Shown here: positions 11,315-23,780 of the stretch, piece after piece
Numbering within the stretch: the first letter of the stretch is position 1
How the letters are laid out: each line of letters begins with the position of its first letter
Source: Istiophorus platypterus
Lineage: Eukaryota; Chordata; Actinopteri; Istiophoriformes; Istiophoridae
Direction: 5' to 3'
DNA length: 64,000 nt
NCBI GenBank assembly: GCA_016859345.1
Contig: CM029126.1
Location: 13,146,527 to 13,210,526, forward strand
Notes under the pieces: model-generated
Database searches by the model: none
Seen by the model: only the letters and a program-made list of their open reading frames with translations
Told to the model about the DNA's origin: nothing
Program-made: the position numbers and the translations under genes

Positions 11315-14300
11315 GTAAGCCTCCGCGTTTCGGCTTTGCAACGCGCTTTAACAGCTAGCCGCTCTTCGCTAACGTCGGCTAGCTGCTAGCTAACCGATGG
11401 GTCTCTGCTGGCGTGAGACGTGGCTTTTAAAGTGGCGAAGGTGACCAAAAGCCGGCTCACTCTCCGCCGGAGCTGCGGGGGTTTACCGGGTTCACCGGGT
11501 TCACCGGAGAGGCCTCCGGACCGTGTTTCGCCCAGCGACCTCCGACAGAATCGACTTTACACGGCTGCGGTGTCAACTCAGCCGGGAGTGTTGAATAACG
11601 TCGGCTGGGGCGTTATAACCCGCCATAATCCATCTTATATAATCAGCGCTTTCCCCCGTATAACACACTATATGTTCTAAACTTTAAAATGTGCTCAAGT
11701 TGGATCAACTTTGTTGAGGAGTGAAGCAGTTAGCTAGCATTAGGTATCCCCATGGACTGACTGAAGGCAGATAGATGCCAACTGCTAGCACGGTTAGTTT
11801 AAACCTATGGTTTATTGAATGGATCGGTTCGCTGTGTTCGCTCAGGATTTATATTTGTTGTTGTACAGATGCCCAAAGTTATTGTTGGACTCTTCGTGTG
11901 TCTCTGAATGATGCTCGCCGGTTGGTGAATTCCTCTGTTGTGGCTCATTCTTATTGGCTGATAACCCGGAACTAGACAGAGCGCAGTTTGGGCCTGTGAT
12001 AAAACTTAAAACTTCTCTCTAAGCTACAGAGAAGTGGTTTCACAGGTCCAACCGCGGCAAATGTGGATTTCATGCAAGTCTGCAGCTTGGTCGTAGTCTG
12101 CGATGAACGGGCACTTCAGTCGCCTTTTGTCCTCAGTGTTGAGACGGTTGAACTTGCAGGGGATCAGGAAACAGTCTGCAGAGCTACAAAAATTAGTTGA
12201 TTAATTGCTTAGTCAATGGAAGGGATATTTAACAGCAACAATTTTTTAAACCAGTTAATCGTTTTGAGTCAGTTTCAAGAATAAATGCGAAGATTTAGTC
12301 TATCGGAGTAAAAAACATCTCCTTAATTTACTTACAAATTTACTGAGTCTTTTTCAGAACTCATGTTACTATTTGGTTTTGTCACAGCCTCAAGCAGGAA
12401 CAATGTCATATATCCTGTTTGAACAGGATCTCAGGCCAAATAAGAGCTGATTAGTGCAGGCATAAGTTTAAAGCATTGTAATGTTACAGGCCAGTGGATG
12501 TCAATATTTAGCAGAAAACATGGGATTACACTCATAGCTTCGATTAAATAATTAAATGACAGAGTGAAGGTTTCAAGGATACAGTCATCTTTGGTCTGCT
12601 TCTGTCAGGAAGTCTGTATTGTTGAAAATAGGCTCTTTTAATAAAAAGTTAATTCAGGCTAAAGTTGTCTTGTATGTCATTTGCCTTCATTTGGCACTCA
12701 GCATCTCCCCAGCTTTAGAGTTCCTTCCCTCATTTTCACTCTCCAGTTAATGTCATTTTAGTCCTTAAATTTTCTCTTTGCTGATCTCTTTCATACAGGA
12801 TTCTTTCATACAGTGCTGCAATCGGAGCTGAAATTCAGAAATCCCCAGTTGGTACACCATAATTACAACCTTATTTTTATTTATGTGGTCCAGCACACAG
12901 GATACAGGGGAAAAAAATGGATATCTTCAAATTTTTATTTTTTCTGACACAAGATAAAGTTCCTCAGGCAACAGTTAATGGTATGGCAATGACACATGAT
13001 GATGGAGATAGCTAAATTGATATGCTCTTTAATCTAAAAATTTTTTCGGTTTTGACTTTTACCAAAGAGGAGATTCTGTGGATTTAGGGCCAGGCTATGT
13101 TTAAGATCAAACCTCAGTTTATTTTGAGGATTTTGATGAGACAATATTCTTGGAAACCTCTTTAGCACCCTGCCCATAGTGTAACTTGGAATTTTATTGG
13201 AATCCCATTATCTTTGGTATGTATTATTAGACGTTTGTATTTCGGTGAACAGATAAGATGTCAGAGAAACTGTCTTACAAAAGAAGATAGTATCCAAAAT
13301 AATGTGTATTATCATTGTGCAATAACCACATTATGTGGAGTGACTTAAAGAATAAGATTCCAAATACAGCACATGCAGTCAAATTTACGCCTTTAGGATG
13401 GGTCACTCCCCATGATCCCCTAGATGATTCGACAGATCTAGGTGGAACTCCTAATCAATACTCCTAGTTCCTTTTGAGATGACACTTGAGGTAGTTTAAA
13501 GATATTTGAAAATATGTGGGCTCAACACACAATAATAATTGGATGCAACTCTACTGTTCTCCTGTTTTGTCACATGCTTGAGCAACATATCAGAGTTAAA
13601 AATACTGCTTGTTGAGATGCTTTATTTAAAAAAAAAAAAAATGTAGTATGCATATCATAAAGAAAAACACTTTCTGACAGGTTCTAGACGGAACAAGAAA
13701 TGTTAAAAGAAAAGAAAATCACAATATATCAGTCAGTAATTGGCGTAGATCTTCATCAGGGTCCAAATATTGATTAACAGAAACAGTACAGTGTGTGGAT
13801 TCTTTTCACTTTGTAACATTTTTTCTGGGACATTTAGACCATTACAATAAATATTTCGTCTAAGTTTATCAATGTAACATTTTCTAATTAGTCAGTATGA
13901 AGGAAAAGCTGCGCAAAGTTGGAATCCTCGCAACTATGCCATTTTGAATTGCATGCATATAAATGTAAACCTGTGTGAAACTCCAGCCCACATTTACATA
14001 CAAACAAAAAAAAAAGTTAGGAAAATTCTGCAAATCATGAGAGCATGCTGTAATTTGCATGTTGCTGTGCAGGCACTGACATGTCAAAGATAGCATTGTT
14101 TATTGTATATTTACCCCTGCACTGGGAACACATAGATGGCTGAAGGCCATCTGGGGCAAACCCTAGAAGCACTGGTGGGTATTGCATCTCTCTTTCCTGG
14201 GACACACAAGGAGTCCCACAGGAGAGGTGGAGAAAGTTGCTGGATAAAAAACATCTTAGCTGCTCTACTCGCCCATTTTCTATTAACAATCCACATCACT

Positions 14301-17300
14301 GCATGCTGCTGTTTTATGGTTTCATTGCTGATCTGTCTGTTACCTGTGTGTCGGCAGGTGATGGGCCTCTCTACTCCTGGACGAGCAGAAATCACCAGTC
14401 TGGATTCGGGCAATATTGATGACGTCCTAAGTAAGATATGTCACTTAACTGTTGGCAAGTGTTTTAAAGGAATAATTCTACATTTTAGGAAGTGTTCTTA
14501 TTTGCTTACTTGCTTAATAAGAAGGAACCACCACAAAATGAAGCTAAAAGCACAGATGGTTAGCTTAGCTTGACACTTATTTCCTTGTATTTCTTTCTCA
14601 TCTAACTCTTGACAATAAGTAAATAAGCAGAAGTCATCCTTGTCCACTGTTTTTTTCCTCAGATTTCTTTAAAAGATACACATTCACTACTCCATATTTG
14701 TTAACTCTACCAAAGATGTTATGTTTTCAGTCCAGTTTTTCAGACTTAAATGTCTCTCTGTTTGTTAGCAGGCTGTCATAAAAATCACTTAACAGACTCA
14801 AGTGAAATTAGGTGGCATAGGAAGATCTCAGCCAATAATGTAGTTAGTTCTTTGTGTGGAGAGAACCATTAAACCCTGCCAACACATATCTGTTTATACT
14901 GGCCACACTTATTTTTGTCTTCTCAGAGTTTTGCCACTGTGCTAACAAATTCATCCAGTATTTATCATGGTTATTAAGGTATTTGGATGACAGGGAAAGA
15001 AACACTTCATTTGTTTTTTGATGTACTGTGTGCTTATGATTGCCATATTGTGGTAAATGTTACTTATTTCATAGCCCTTTTCACCAATAAACATTAAATG
15101 ACATTCAATAAATCTGTGTTATGATTGATAAATCTACATAGCAATGAGTCACTGATCATAAATTTCGTTCACTAAAAAGCACTTTGTGTGTTTTCTCGTT
15201 TTGTTTTTTTCCCTTCATAGGTGGAAAACTGAGCAGTTTAAGATTATTTAATCTAATTAACTAATTTTAGTAGCAAAATATACGTTACTGGGTGTATTCT
15301 GTAATGTGTAGAGTCTTATTTATTTCCTGTGCGTGTTTCCTTGCAGATAATGCTGGGGTTGCACTAGTGAATTTTTACGCAGACTGGTAAGTGTGTTGGT
15401 CCTCTCCCTTGGTCACTTGAGCACTGTATGTTATGTCAGTGATGTTTAAATTGAGTTTTGCTCGTGATGCTGTCATTTTTTTATGGATGCTACATGGTGC
15501 CATAAATACGATTTAGATTTGATTTTGTTGATTTATTTTAAAAGTTAGGATTGTGTGTCCATGTTTTATTCTGTTCTCTGTAACAAGTGTGTAATGGATC
15601 TGTTTCAGGCAAAAATCATTCAACAACATAGTAAAATGCGGCAAGATTTAGTCTGTTGGAGTAAAAAACATCTCCTTAATTTACCTACAAATTACATAAA
15701 ACCTTTTTGACCTCACACAACTCCTCCACTCCCCTGCAGGTGTAGGTTCAGTCAGATGCTCCATCCAATTTTTGAGGAGGCATCTAACGTTGTGCGGGAG
15801 GAGTTCCCTGATACCAAGCAGGTGGTTTTTGCTCGTGTCGACTGTGACCAACATTGTGAGTATAACCAGTTTTTAATCAGAATTTTTTCAAGAAAAGTGT
15901 CAATCCACAACTTACAGATGCAAGTAATAGTTAATATCAGTTATATCAATTATTAATATTAAGTATCAATTGTTTTTAACCTAGAACATGAAGAATCACA
16001 CGACATGCTTATCATGAATTTTACTTCATAATGATTTGAAACAAAATCAAAGTAATTATAGTAATTTTGAATCTGAAACTGGGAAGTTGTATTTTTAATT
16101 GCAGCTGATATAAATAATGAGTCTAATATCTAAATAATCATAATTGTTAGCATATGTATTCTAAGTATATCTGGCAATTGTTGTTATATTGATCTAATGC
16201 CCTAACCTGCCAAATCACCCTAGATCTATATACAGGAAACAAGAGAGACACACATGTACTCTTACTATATTTGATACACATATGTACACATAAATGCCCA
16301 GCACACCAAAGCACAGACACATAAACCACCAGCCTCAGCCTTTTGAGATAAAGCAAATTAAAGAGAATTATTGATGACCTGCAAACTGTTTGAAGACTAA
16401 TGACAAAACTGCTGCTTCCTGTGAAGACTGGAGGCTTAGAGACACCCTGCAGGGAGATTGACACCTGCCACATGCACACACAAACACACACTTATTCACT
16501 GTGTGCAAAGAGAATATTTACTCCTGGCAGGGGGCAGCTTTCATGTGGGAGATCAGAGCTCCAAGCTCACTGAAGGCAGTGTTTTCAGACTGAGTTTTTA
16601 CTGCCGTCTCTGTTAGTGCTTCACTCCTCATCCACCCATCCCCATGTGTTTTTGCTCTGCTTCCTCCCCTTCATCAATTGATTCGTCCTTCTTTACTTAA
16701 CTTTTCCTATTCCTCTGTGTGCAGCGGACATTGCCCAGCGATACCGCATCACCAAATACCCGACGTTGAAGTTGTTCCGAAATGGGATGATGATGAAGAG
16801 GGAGTACAGGGGTCAGAGGTCAGTGGTGGCTATTGCTGACTTTATCCGTCAGCAGCAGGTCGACCCCGTCAAAGAAATGCTCTCTATGGAGGAAATTAAC
16901 ACTCTGGATGTAAGTGTCAAGTACACACACGCTGGCTATAAAGTGAATTTTCACATCATAAAATAAAATTATATCAGTTATTTTTGTAACACTTTTGCTT
17001 TGTTACTGAACAGAGGGGCAAGAGAAACATCATAGGTTACTTTGAAAAAAAGGACTCCGATAGCTACCATACATACGAAAAAGTTGCCAACATCCTTCGA
17101 GATGACTGCACATTCTTGGCTGCCTTTGGGTGAGTCACAACAGAGCCAAATGGAGTTCATTACACTAACCATTGATTCAATGTTCCTCTTCTGTTGATAA
17201 TTGTTATTTTAAATTCTTCTTAACTACTTTTTGCTCTAGAGCTGTCTCTGAGTCCGAGCGCTTCAGTGGGGACAATGTGATCTACAAACCTGTGGGCGAG

Positions 17301-18427
17301 AGCGTCCCTGACATGATCTACCTCGGCTCACTCACCAACTTTGACCTGACCTATGCTTGGGCCCAGGACAAGTGTGTGCCTCTGGTCAGGGAGATCACAT
17401 TTGAAAATGGAGAGGTTTGTTTTCTGCCTTTGCAATAAAGCATGGTCAGCATGATGAAAATCTGTTGCTTTTTTTTTTTTTTTTTGCTCATTCGGGACTA
17501 ATGTTAGATGTATAAATATGTAGATGTACATGAATATTTAAACCCTGAAAAACGGCCTGTAAGGTATTCTTGGAATCTGTTTGTAGTCCATCTGCTAAGC
17601 CACAGAGAGGTCCTGACACTCCATCTGTCTTGACACTTTGTGTGTTTAATTTTGTGTGTGTTTTCCAGGAGCTGACTGAAGAAGGGATCCCTTTCCTCAT
17701 CTTGTTCCATATCAAAGAAGACACGGATAGCTTAGAGAAATTCCAGCATGAAGTAGCACGACAGCTCATCAGCGAGAAAGGTAAGTGTTTGTGAAATTTT
17801 GTACTTGTCAGGATTGTGAATTTTTGGCCCAGGACCAAAAGCCCTATGTACAGAAGTGGTGTTCATGTCATTGGTGAAAGTTTTTCTTTTGTCCTCCTCA
17901 GGGTCTATAAACTTCCTTCACGCAGACTGTGATAAATTCCGCCATCCTCTGCTCCATATCCAGAAAACTCCAGCTGACTGTCCTGTCATAGCTATAGACT
18001 CATTCAGACACATGTATGTCTTTCCCGACTTTAAAGACCTGACGTAAGTACCTCCTTTCACTTTGTCTATAAAATGATGTTTTCTGCATGTGGATGTGCT
18101 GTGTATATGTGTCAACAAAGTAGTACTTAGAATAAATTATTGACCGCTTGGTCTTTTCATATTTTATAGCACTATGTGTCCTCCATCAAAACATTAGAAA
18201 TTATGGGTTGGTAACTGTTTAATGCAATAAGAAATAGCCAAATCTAAATGAAAACCCACCACAAATGCAACTGTAATTAACACATGAATCATCCACATGT
18301 CAAATAGACATGATATATTCAGCACTTTTGGACATTTTTGAACAGTTATTGCTGATGAGCCAAATGATATCATTTACCTCGATGTGAAATTGTTCATAAC
18401 AGGATCTTCTTAAATAAAGTTAATTTC

Positions 18428-18517
<90 letters not shown>

Positions 18518-20495
18518 AGAATCCACTGCGCACTGAACACCAGAGAAATGTCACACCTGTTAAAATCTGTCCTTTATGAATGGGCCAGGACCCCAGAGCT
18601 AATGTGACAAGATTTGGCACGTGCAATAAGTGCTAAACTAATCCAGTCTAATCTAATTTAATCTTATTTATTCTGCCCCCCATCACTCTGCCCCCCCAGT
18701 CCCCAATCAGAGCCTGATCAGATAGATAGAAGCCCCGAGGACTGACCAGCCTCCACAACCTAATTGTATCACATCACCACTGCATGTGGCACACAGCTTG
18801 TAATTTTATTAGTGCAGGGTATGTTACATATGTATGTTTTATCTATATCTTTCTGTCAATTTATCTATATTTATATTTATATATCTATAAATCTCTCCCT
18901 CTAGATACAAACACATATAGATATAGATATAGATATAGATAGATACACACACATACACACACACACATATATGGGGAGGGAGAGAGAGATAAAAAGTCAG
19001 TGTGTATGTAATGTGTTATATGACTGCAGCTCATGACCTGTCATTAATAAGCACACTTAGGGGAAAAAAGTTGATATGGTTTAATGCTGCTTCAACACAT
19101 GTCCGCAGGGACTCATGTCCGCTGCTGCTGCCTTGAGCTAATTTGTCTCATATCAACAGATAAGTCCAGCCTTTATTGTTGGAATTAGCGTGTAGGAATT
19201 CTTTTGTCAGATGCATAGTCAATGCACCCCACGCAAGAATCACTCATATAAACAAATTTCCTGTTAAGTTTCACCCACAACTGATTCGTTTGGTCCAGAC
19301 CTGTCATTTGAGTCATATACACATAGTCTGACTCCAATTGAGAATAAAAACACTTGTGAATCATAATATTGTCTTAAGCTAAATTAATTTGGAGTGTAAA
19401 TTAGAAGTTTACTAATATAAATTAGATAACCGAAATAAACCTAATGCAACATTAATTTTGTGTTCACACCATATCATCACGGCTTGCTAATTTATTAGAT
19501 GGTTCAAAAGCATTTTATTTAGATCATATGATTTTTATTGCCATGTTTTGGCATGATGCCTTCCTGACTGTATAATGTTTGATAAGCTGTTGCCCATCTC
19601 CTTGACTGTCACAACCCCATGATCGTCTCCCATTACACTACATTTCTTTGAAGGACATTTTGGTATTTACCTTGTTGGCAAAAGGGGGGCTCAGATGTAG
19701 AGCAGATTGTCCATTAATTGTAAGGTTGGATGTTCAATCCCTGGCTCCTGAAAGACCAGCCAGCACTTTGTCCACTAACGTAGGAAAGCACAACCAAGTG
19801 CACTGACCATGTCAAAACCATTGTCTCTCTGTTTATTTTTCACCTGCAGCATGCTCAGTGGTGGGAGATTTGTCCTGTGTACTCTGGGTTAACATTTTTT
19901 TGAATGAGACATACCTTCAAATGGAGCAGAACCCTGTAAACCAATGTCGTCCATTATTGGCTGGATTAAATATCAGTATAATTTTCACATATTTGTGAAA
20001 AGGTGGCACTCAAGCTGAAATGAGCCATCTATAAGTTTTGCAGTAAAAGAGAATTTGGTGAATCCAGCTCGTTCATACAAACATTTGAATGAAATAGCCT
20101 GACTGGAATAAATTAGAGATTTACAAAAATGTTCCTGCTTGATGACCAATGTGTGTTTCTGTTTTTTTTTTTTTTTTTTTGCAGGATCCCTGGCAAGTTG
20201 AGACAGTTTGTGTTGGATCTTCACTCTGGAAAACTTCACCGAGAGTTTCACCATGGTCCTGACCCCACAGACACCACGCCTGGACAGGTCAGACAGCAGC
20301 ATACACGTCAGTTCGCTGAGAATTGGGTTTGCTATTTCACAAGTAATTTGATGGTCTTGTTTTAAATTTGACCTTTACCCTCAGGAGGAGACGGGAGGCG
20401 AAGCCGCCAGCAGCCCTCCAGAGAGCTCATTCCAAAAGCTAGCACCCAGCGAGACTCGCTACACCATCCTCAGACGGGACCGTGATGAGCTGTGA
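11255..20495 (+). CDS. erp44: endoplasmic reticulum resident protein 44 (ERp44), complete
   Basis: ERp44 is a soluble PDI-family chaperone cycling between ER and cis-Golgi. It captures unassembled thiol-bearing clients (IgM, adiponectin) and retains Ero1 and ERAP1 through mixed disulfides. Eleven exons with consistent phases total 1233 bp, or 410 residues. The signal peptide has a hydrophobic FFTVILLVMGL core and probably cleaves after Ala30, before EITSLD. The thioredoxin-like motif is CRFS at residues 59-62, whose Cys59 is Cys29 of the mature protein, as in human. Other markers are KYPTLKLFRNGMMMKREYRG, NFLHADCDKFRHPLLHIQKT and GKLHREFHHGPDPTDT, and the C-terminal RDEL retrieval signal. Human ERP44 has 406 residues. 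The start ATG at 11255 opens the signal peptide. The gene is intact. Confidence 0.98.
11315..14357. other. erp44 intron 1
   Basis: About 3 kb. The 5' part is CpG-bearing and downstream of the promoter. A degraded interspersed repeat lies at about 12190-12345. An A run sits at 13627-13640. The open frames here are unsupported. Confidence 0.75.
12190..12345. repeat. interspersed repeat fragment in erp44 intron 1
   Basis: Contains AGTTGATTAATTGCTTAGTC and GTTAATCGTTTTGAGTCAGT, motifs of a widespread fish AT-rich repeat. A 3' part of about 55 bases (12288-12343) recurs almost unchanged in erp44 intron 3 at 15638-15692. Confidence 0.6.
14358..14430 (+). CDS. erp44: erp44 exon 2
   Basis: Acceptor CGGCAG, donor CTAA|GTAAG. 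Encodes VMGLSTPGRAEITSLDSGNI-DDVL, with the signal-peptide cleavage site expected before EITSLD. Confidence 0.95.
15347..15386 (+). CDS. erp44: erp44 exon 3 (40 bp micro-like exon)
   Basis: Acceptor TTGCAG, donor CTG|GTAAGT. It encodes NAGVALVNFYADW and splits the tryptophan codon just before the CRFS motif. It is too short to show as an independent frame, but the phase and homology are unambiguous. Confidence 0.94.
15638..15692. repeat. second copy of the erp44 intronic repeat
   Basis: The segment with GATTTAGTCTGTTGGAGTAA and CATCTCCTTAATTTACCTAC matches 12288-12343 with only a few differences. Same orientation. Confidence 0.75.
15740..15855 (+). CDS. erp44: erp44 exon 4, CRFS motif
   Basis: Begins by completing Trp and then reads CRFSQMLHPIFEEASNVV, ending VFARVDCDQH. 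It holds the single client-binding cysteine of the thioredoxin domain, where Ser replaces the second cysteine of a classical CXXC. Confidence 0.97.
16725..16909 (+). CDS. erp44: erp44 exon 5
   Basis: Acceptor GTGCAG, donor GAT|GTAAGT, 185 bp. Encodes DIAQRYRITKYPTLKLFRNG through IRQQQVDPVKEMLSMEE, the end of the first thioredoxin fold with the cis-proline KYPT. Confidence 0.97.
17014..17129 (+). CDS. erp44: erp44 exon 6
   Basis: Acceptor AACAG, donor TTTGG|GTGAGT. Encodes RGKRNIIGYFEKKDSDSYHT and VANILRDDCTFLAAF. Confidence 0.96.
17240..17414 (+). CDS. erp44: erp44 exon 7
   Basis: Acceptor TCTAG. The donor GAG|GTTTGT is weak, but it is required by the frame and by the human junction. Encodes FSGDNVIYKPVGES and CVPLVREITFENGE. 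Confidence 0.95.
17669..17780 (+). CDS. erp44: erp44 exon 8
   Basis: Acceptor TTCCAG, donor AAAG|GTAAGT. Encodes ELTEEGIPFLILFHIKED through ARQLISEK. Confidence 0.97.
17902..18043 (+). CDS. erp44: erp44 exon 9
   Basis: Acceptor CCTCAG, donor GAC|GTAAGT. Encodes INFLHADCDKFRHPLLHIQ and CPVIAIDSFRHMYVFPDFKD, the conserved b' region with its cysteine pair. Confidence 0.97.
18044..20184. repeat. erp44 intron 9 with long (CA)n tract
   Basis: About 2.1 kb. It holds a pure (CA) tract of roughly 42 units at 18432-18516, a (TAGATA)-type tract at about 18915-18945 and a short (CA) tract at about 18945-18967. No exon is seen in the rest. Confidence 0.85.
20185..20287 (+). CDS. erp44: erp44 exon 10
   Basis: The acceptor GCAG is preceded by an almost pure T run of about 19 bases; the donor is CAG|GTCAGA. 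Encodes IPGKLRQFVLDLHSGKLHRE and FHHGPDPTDTTPGQ. Confidence 0.96.
20385..20495 (+). CDS. erp44: erp44 exon 11, RDEL terminus
   Basis: Acceptor CCTCAG, then EETGGEAASSPPESSFQKL and APSETRYTILRRDRDEL with stop TGA at 20493-20495. The RDEL ending is the KDEL-receptor retrieval signal of ERp44. Confidence 0.97.
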   Translation, partial: EETGGEAASSPPESSFQKLAPSETRYTILRRDRDEL

Positions 20496-21326
20496 CCTCT
20501 ACGGCCTTTCAGTGATCCTGTGACTCAATGCCACGCCCCGGGGTCAGGGAGGGGGTTAGGGTTGGGACAGGCCGGCGGGACACAACAGCAACACCCAACA
20601 CCCTTACTGAAGAGTGAAAGATAGAGAGATGGAGAGGAGGAGGAGAAAAAGAAAAAGGAGAACAGAGGAGCGCAGTCATGACACAACCATGTTGGAATAA
20701 CCTATATTTTCATAAGTCTTTCACGTACAGTTTTTATTTTGGATTAAAAGGAAGGGGCAAAAAGAAGAAATGCGTGTGGGCGGGAGGTTAGGGGCATTAG
20801 GACATCAAGAGAAGCGTTTTTACTTTTATTTTTTTGGAGCTTGTAAATATGTTTATGCTACATGGGAACCTCATCGTTGGTCTAAATTAAATGCAGAGTT
20901 TTCTTTATTTTATTCTCTTGATTTTCATCACCCTGCTTTTTGTAGGAAAAAAAACAAGGACAGTTCCCTCACTCCTGTTGTACGGTTCTTATCTGTGGGT
21001 AGTCCAGTTCAGCCTGTCTGATAGGAGATGCTAATTTAGTCTCACTGACCTCATGGCTGCATCTCAGTATGACCAACTCTAGTCTAATTCATTTGTATAG
21101 CACACGTAACAATATGCCTGTTTGAAGTAGCTTTGTCTCCATATCTTCTTCACTCCCAAACAGAGTTCTGAAGGAATAGAAAAAATATTTTGAAATACTT
21201 GGTAGGGTTAACATAACCTTAAATCCTGACTTGAGACAGAAGATAAAGAGACAGAGCTACTCCAGCCTATTGAGATGCAACCCCCCCTCCCTCATACTTA
21301 ATGGTAAAAGATTATGATGTCTCTTA
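20496..21326 (+). other. erp44 3'-untranslated region and downstream
   Basis: Sequence after the stop with no coding potential. Candidate ATTAAA poly(A) signals occur near 20743 and 20885. I cannot choose between them, so the transcript end is not placed. Confidence 0.5.
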
Positions 21327-22141
21327 CAGTGCTTGTAAAAAAATATTTCCCCCCTTGGATCTTTTTATGTTTTACTTTTTTTACTGAATCAGAGGATGTA
21401 ATTAGGATTTTTTGATTTTTGTGTTTTGTTTTTTTAGCTCAACTGAAAACACTGTAATGTAAAACAAATGAGCTTCTCAACTGTCGTGCTAAACACTAGT
21501 CTAACACTGCACATTACCACAAAAGAACCCCTCCCCAATGGAGCCTGCCGGTGGCAGCGTCATGCTGTATGGAGGTTTCTCTGCAGCAGGCCCTGGATGA
21601 CTTTATGATGATAGGAAGGGTCAGATTGAAGCAGCAAAGGGAAGTGTTGAAGGAAAACCTTTAAGTAGGGTAATTTATTTAAAAGGAAGAAATAAACATC
21701 AAACATAAAGCCAAATTAACACAAGAATGACATGAAAACAACCTGTTGAAGTTGTGGATTGGCTAAATTAGTGACCAGACCTCAAAGTCCAATCCAGAAT
21801 TTGCTTGTATGACTGGAAAGTGGCTTTTCACTTGTAATTTCACTGAGCGAAGAAGGATGGAAGAGTTGTAGAGTTATAGACCTATCCACATAAGCTCTAG
21901 GCTAAAACTGTTGCCAGAGGTACCTCTTTTAAGAATTGTCTTGAAGGACATGAATACTTGTGCAACCAGAAATTTTTGTCTGTTTGTACCCCTTCACTTA
22001 TCTGTCAAAATTACATTTGACATGGAAATTAAGGAGGCTTTTTCGGTTGATTACTGTCTAAAAGTCCAATTACATCCATTGCTGTACAAATTGTAAAATA
22101 TGAATAGGTCGAAGGGGGATGGGTACTTTTCATAGGCACAG
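21327..22141 (+). mobile_element. decayed Tc1/mariner DNA transposon
   Basis: The left end CAGTGCTTGTAAAAAAATAT and the inverted right end (CTGTGCCTATGAAAAGTACC on the minus strand) are imperfect terminal inverted repeats, each leading into CCCCC. TA dinucleotides flank both ends (21325-21326 and 22142-22143), the Tc1/mariner target duplication. Inside, 21553-21597 reads GSVMLYGGFSAAGPG and then a stop, recognisable as the Tc1 transposase GSVMxWGxFSAxG segment. Further downstream come traces of the KHKAK and SNP(I)E(N/F) motifs. The coding capacity is destroyed. At 815 bp it is shorter than a full Tc1 element. Confidence 0.85.
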
Positions 22142-23525
22142 TATTTGCCACAAAACCTCTGAGTTGTGGTCCTGGGAATCTAAGTAGAGGAGAAAAATGT
22201 TTTGAAATTGTGTACTTTAATGATCACGACTTTATGAAATGGCTGTTGTTTTTGCTGTTACCTGTTGTCAAATGTGTCATCATGATGGGGGAGAAAAGAC
22301 TGCATCCTTCCCAGTGTTTTAAAGAGCTGAGAGACAAGAGGGGAAAACCCATTTGATGAACAGTGGAAATTTACAGTCTGCCACTTTATACAAGTCCTCT
22401 TAAAACTGGTTTTGTCTCTTTATATGTCTTTGAGGTTTTTGGTACAAGCCTAGATCCCTGAGATCCACTGATTGAAGTGAGAATAAAACTCAAAAGGGGA
22501 AGCCAGATAAAGAGTATGGGTACCCTAATGGCTAAATTTTTATTGTGCATCCTGCCCTTCCAATAGAGGCCAATAGATGCCTGCATTGTGACATATCAGC
22601 CCACATACAGGAGAGCAACAGGGGGTAGTGTGATGCCATTTATAAACCAGTCATCTCAGAGGGGAAGAAGAGTAAAAAAAAACGAAAAAGTAAATTAAAA
22701 ACCATTTTACAGGATGTTGTCTCGTCTGACACTTTGTATGTCATGTTCTCTGATCTTTCCTGCTGTCATTTACTGTCCTCTTTATCTGATGAATGATATT
22801 ACTGTTGAAAAGACACCTTTTATTTGGCAGAAAACCAGCAGTTGTGTCGTCAGTACATGGCAGATTCTTACACTCCAGTCACTGAAGTCATCTGGACAGT
22901 AGCGTTTAGGCACTTTGCAACAACAGGTCTGTATCTACATAGAGTATAATTTATACAAACTTTACATTATTAAGTAAATGTCACACCACAGTGATGTAAG
23001 GCAAAAAAACAATTTACTCCACATTTTTTTTTGTAGTTGCAGTAGTGCAGCTCTTCACATTGGCACTTCGCTTTCTGCATGAAGGAATACGGAGTCAGAT
23101 TTATAGGTAAATTAGCAAACCCTGGTGAAATAACGATATCAGCTTGAGGAACACACTCGTTATCATTTGACAGAATATTTGGGTCTGTTAAACAGCTTAA
23201 TTTATTTGAGACAAGGACTTATTTTAGTAAGTGGTGCTCACAGCTATGTTAGGCTCACCCAACCACAGACATTAACAGCTGTAGTGTTAGTGTGTACAGA
23301 ATTAGATTCAGATTCTTACAGAGATGTCTTTTACACCCAAACAAATTGTTTGGGTGTGATTGGGTGTCTAATCGTTTTAGAGCACTGCTCGGTAACAGCA
23401 ATGCGTGGCGACGGTGTCAAATACTGGGTCCCTTTGAGTCTAGTTTGTCCTGATTTGTCAGTCAACACAGGAGCCACAGCAATTAGCCAGCCGTTGAGGT
23501 AAGAGGACTAACCACGACTTTTAGG
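22142..23525 (-). other. intergenic and stx17 3'-untranslated region
   Basis: No coding exon. On the minus strand AATAAA occurs at 23211-23216 (about 310 bp past the stx17 stop) and again near 22538 and 22820. The first is the simplest candidate for the stx17 poly(A) signal. Confidence 0.5.
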
Positions 23526-23780
23526 TCACTTGTCCTTGCTGGACTCTGGCACAGCTGGTGATTTTGGCGGTGGTGCTGTCAGCTGTTTCATCTGTACATT
23601 CACTTGAGCTTTGCGGTGTTTCTGGACCAGGTTACCCCCCGCGTACCCCAGGGCGCCCCCTCCCAGAGCAGCAGCTACCCCTGCGGCTTTGAACCCAGCC
23701 AGCAGGCCGAGTGGACCTCCTAGTACACCGCCCAGCAGCGCCCCGGCAACTGGCAGCACCGCCAACTTGTAGCCCACTGC
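23526..23780 (-). CDS. stx17: stx17 coding exon 6, membrane hairpin
   Basis: Acceptor CTCCAG, 84 codons plus TGA. Starts AVGYKLAVLPVAGALLGG, carries both glycine-zipper membrane segments, and ends KSPAVPESSKDK. Confidence 0.96.
   Translation of the reverse strand, partial: AVGYKLAVLPVAGALLGGVLGGPLGLLAGFKAAGVAAALGGGALGYAGGNLVQKHRKAQVNVQMKQLTAPPPKSPAVPESSKDK

Noticed and set aside
11420..11680. 86-codon frame MAFKVAKVTKSRLTLRRSCG just after erp44 exon 1
   Set aside because: Lies in erp44 intron 1 within promoter-proximal GC-rich sequence; no splice link or homology.
21690..21696. AATAAA as erp44 poly(A) signal
   Set aside because: It lies inside the Tc1 relic, more than 1 kb past the stop, so it is not a convincing native signal without transcript data.
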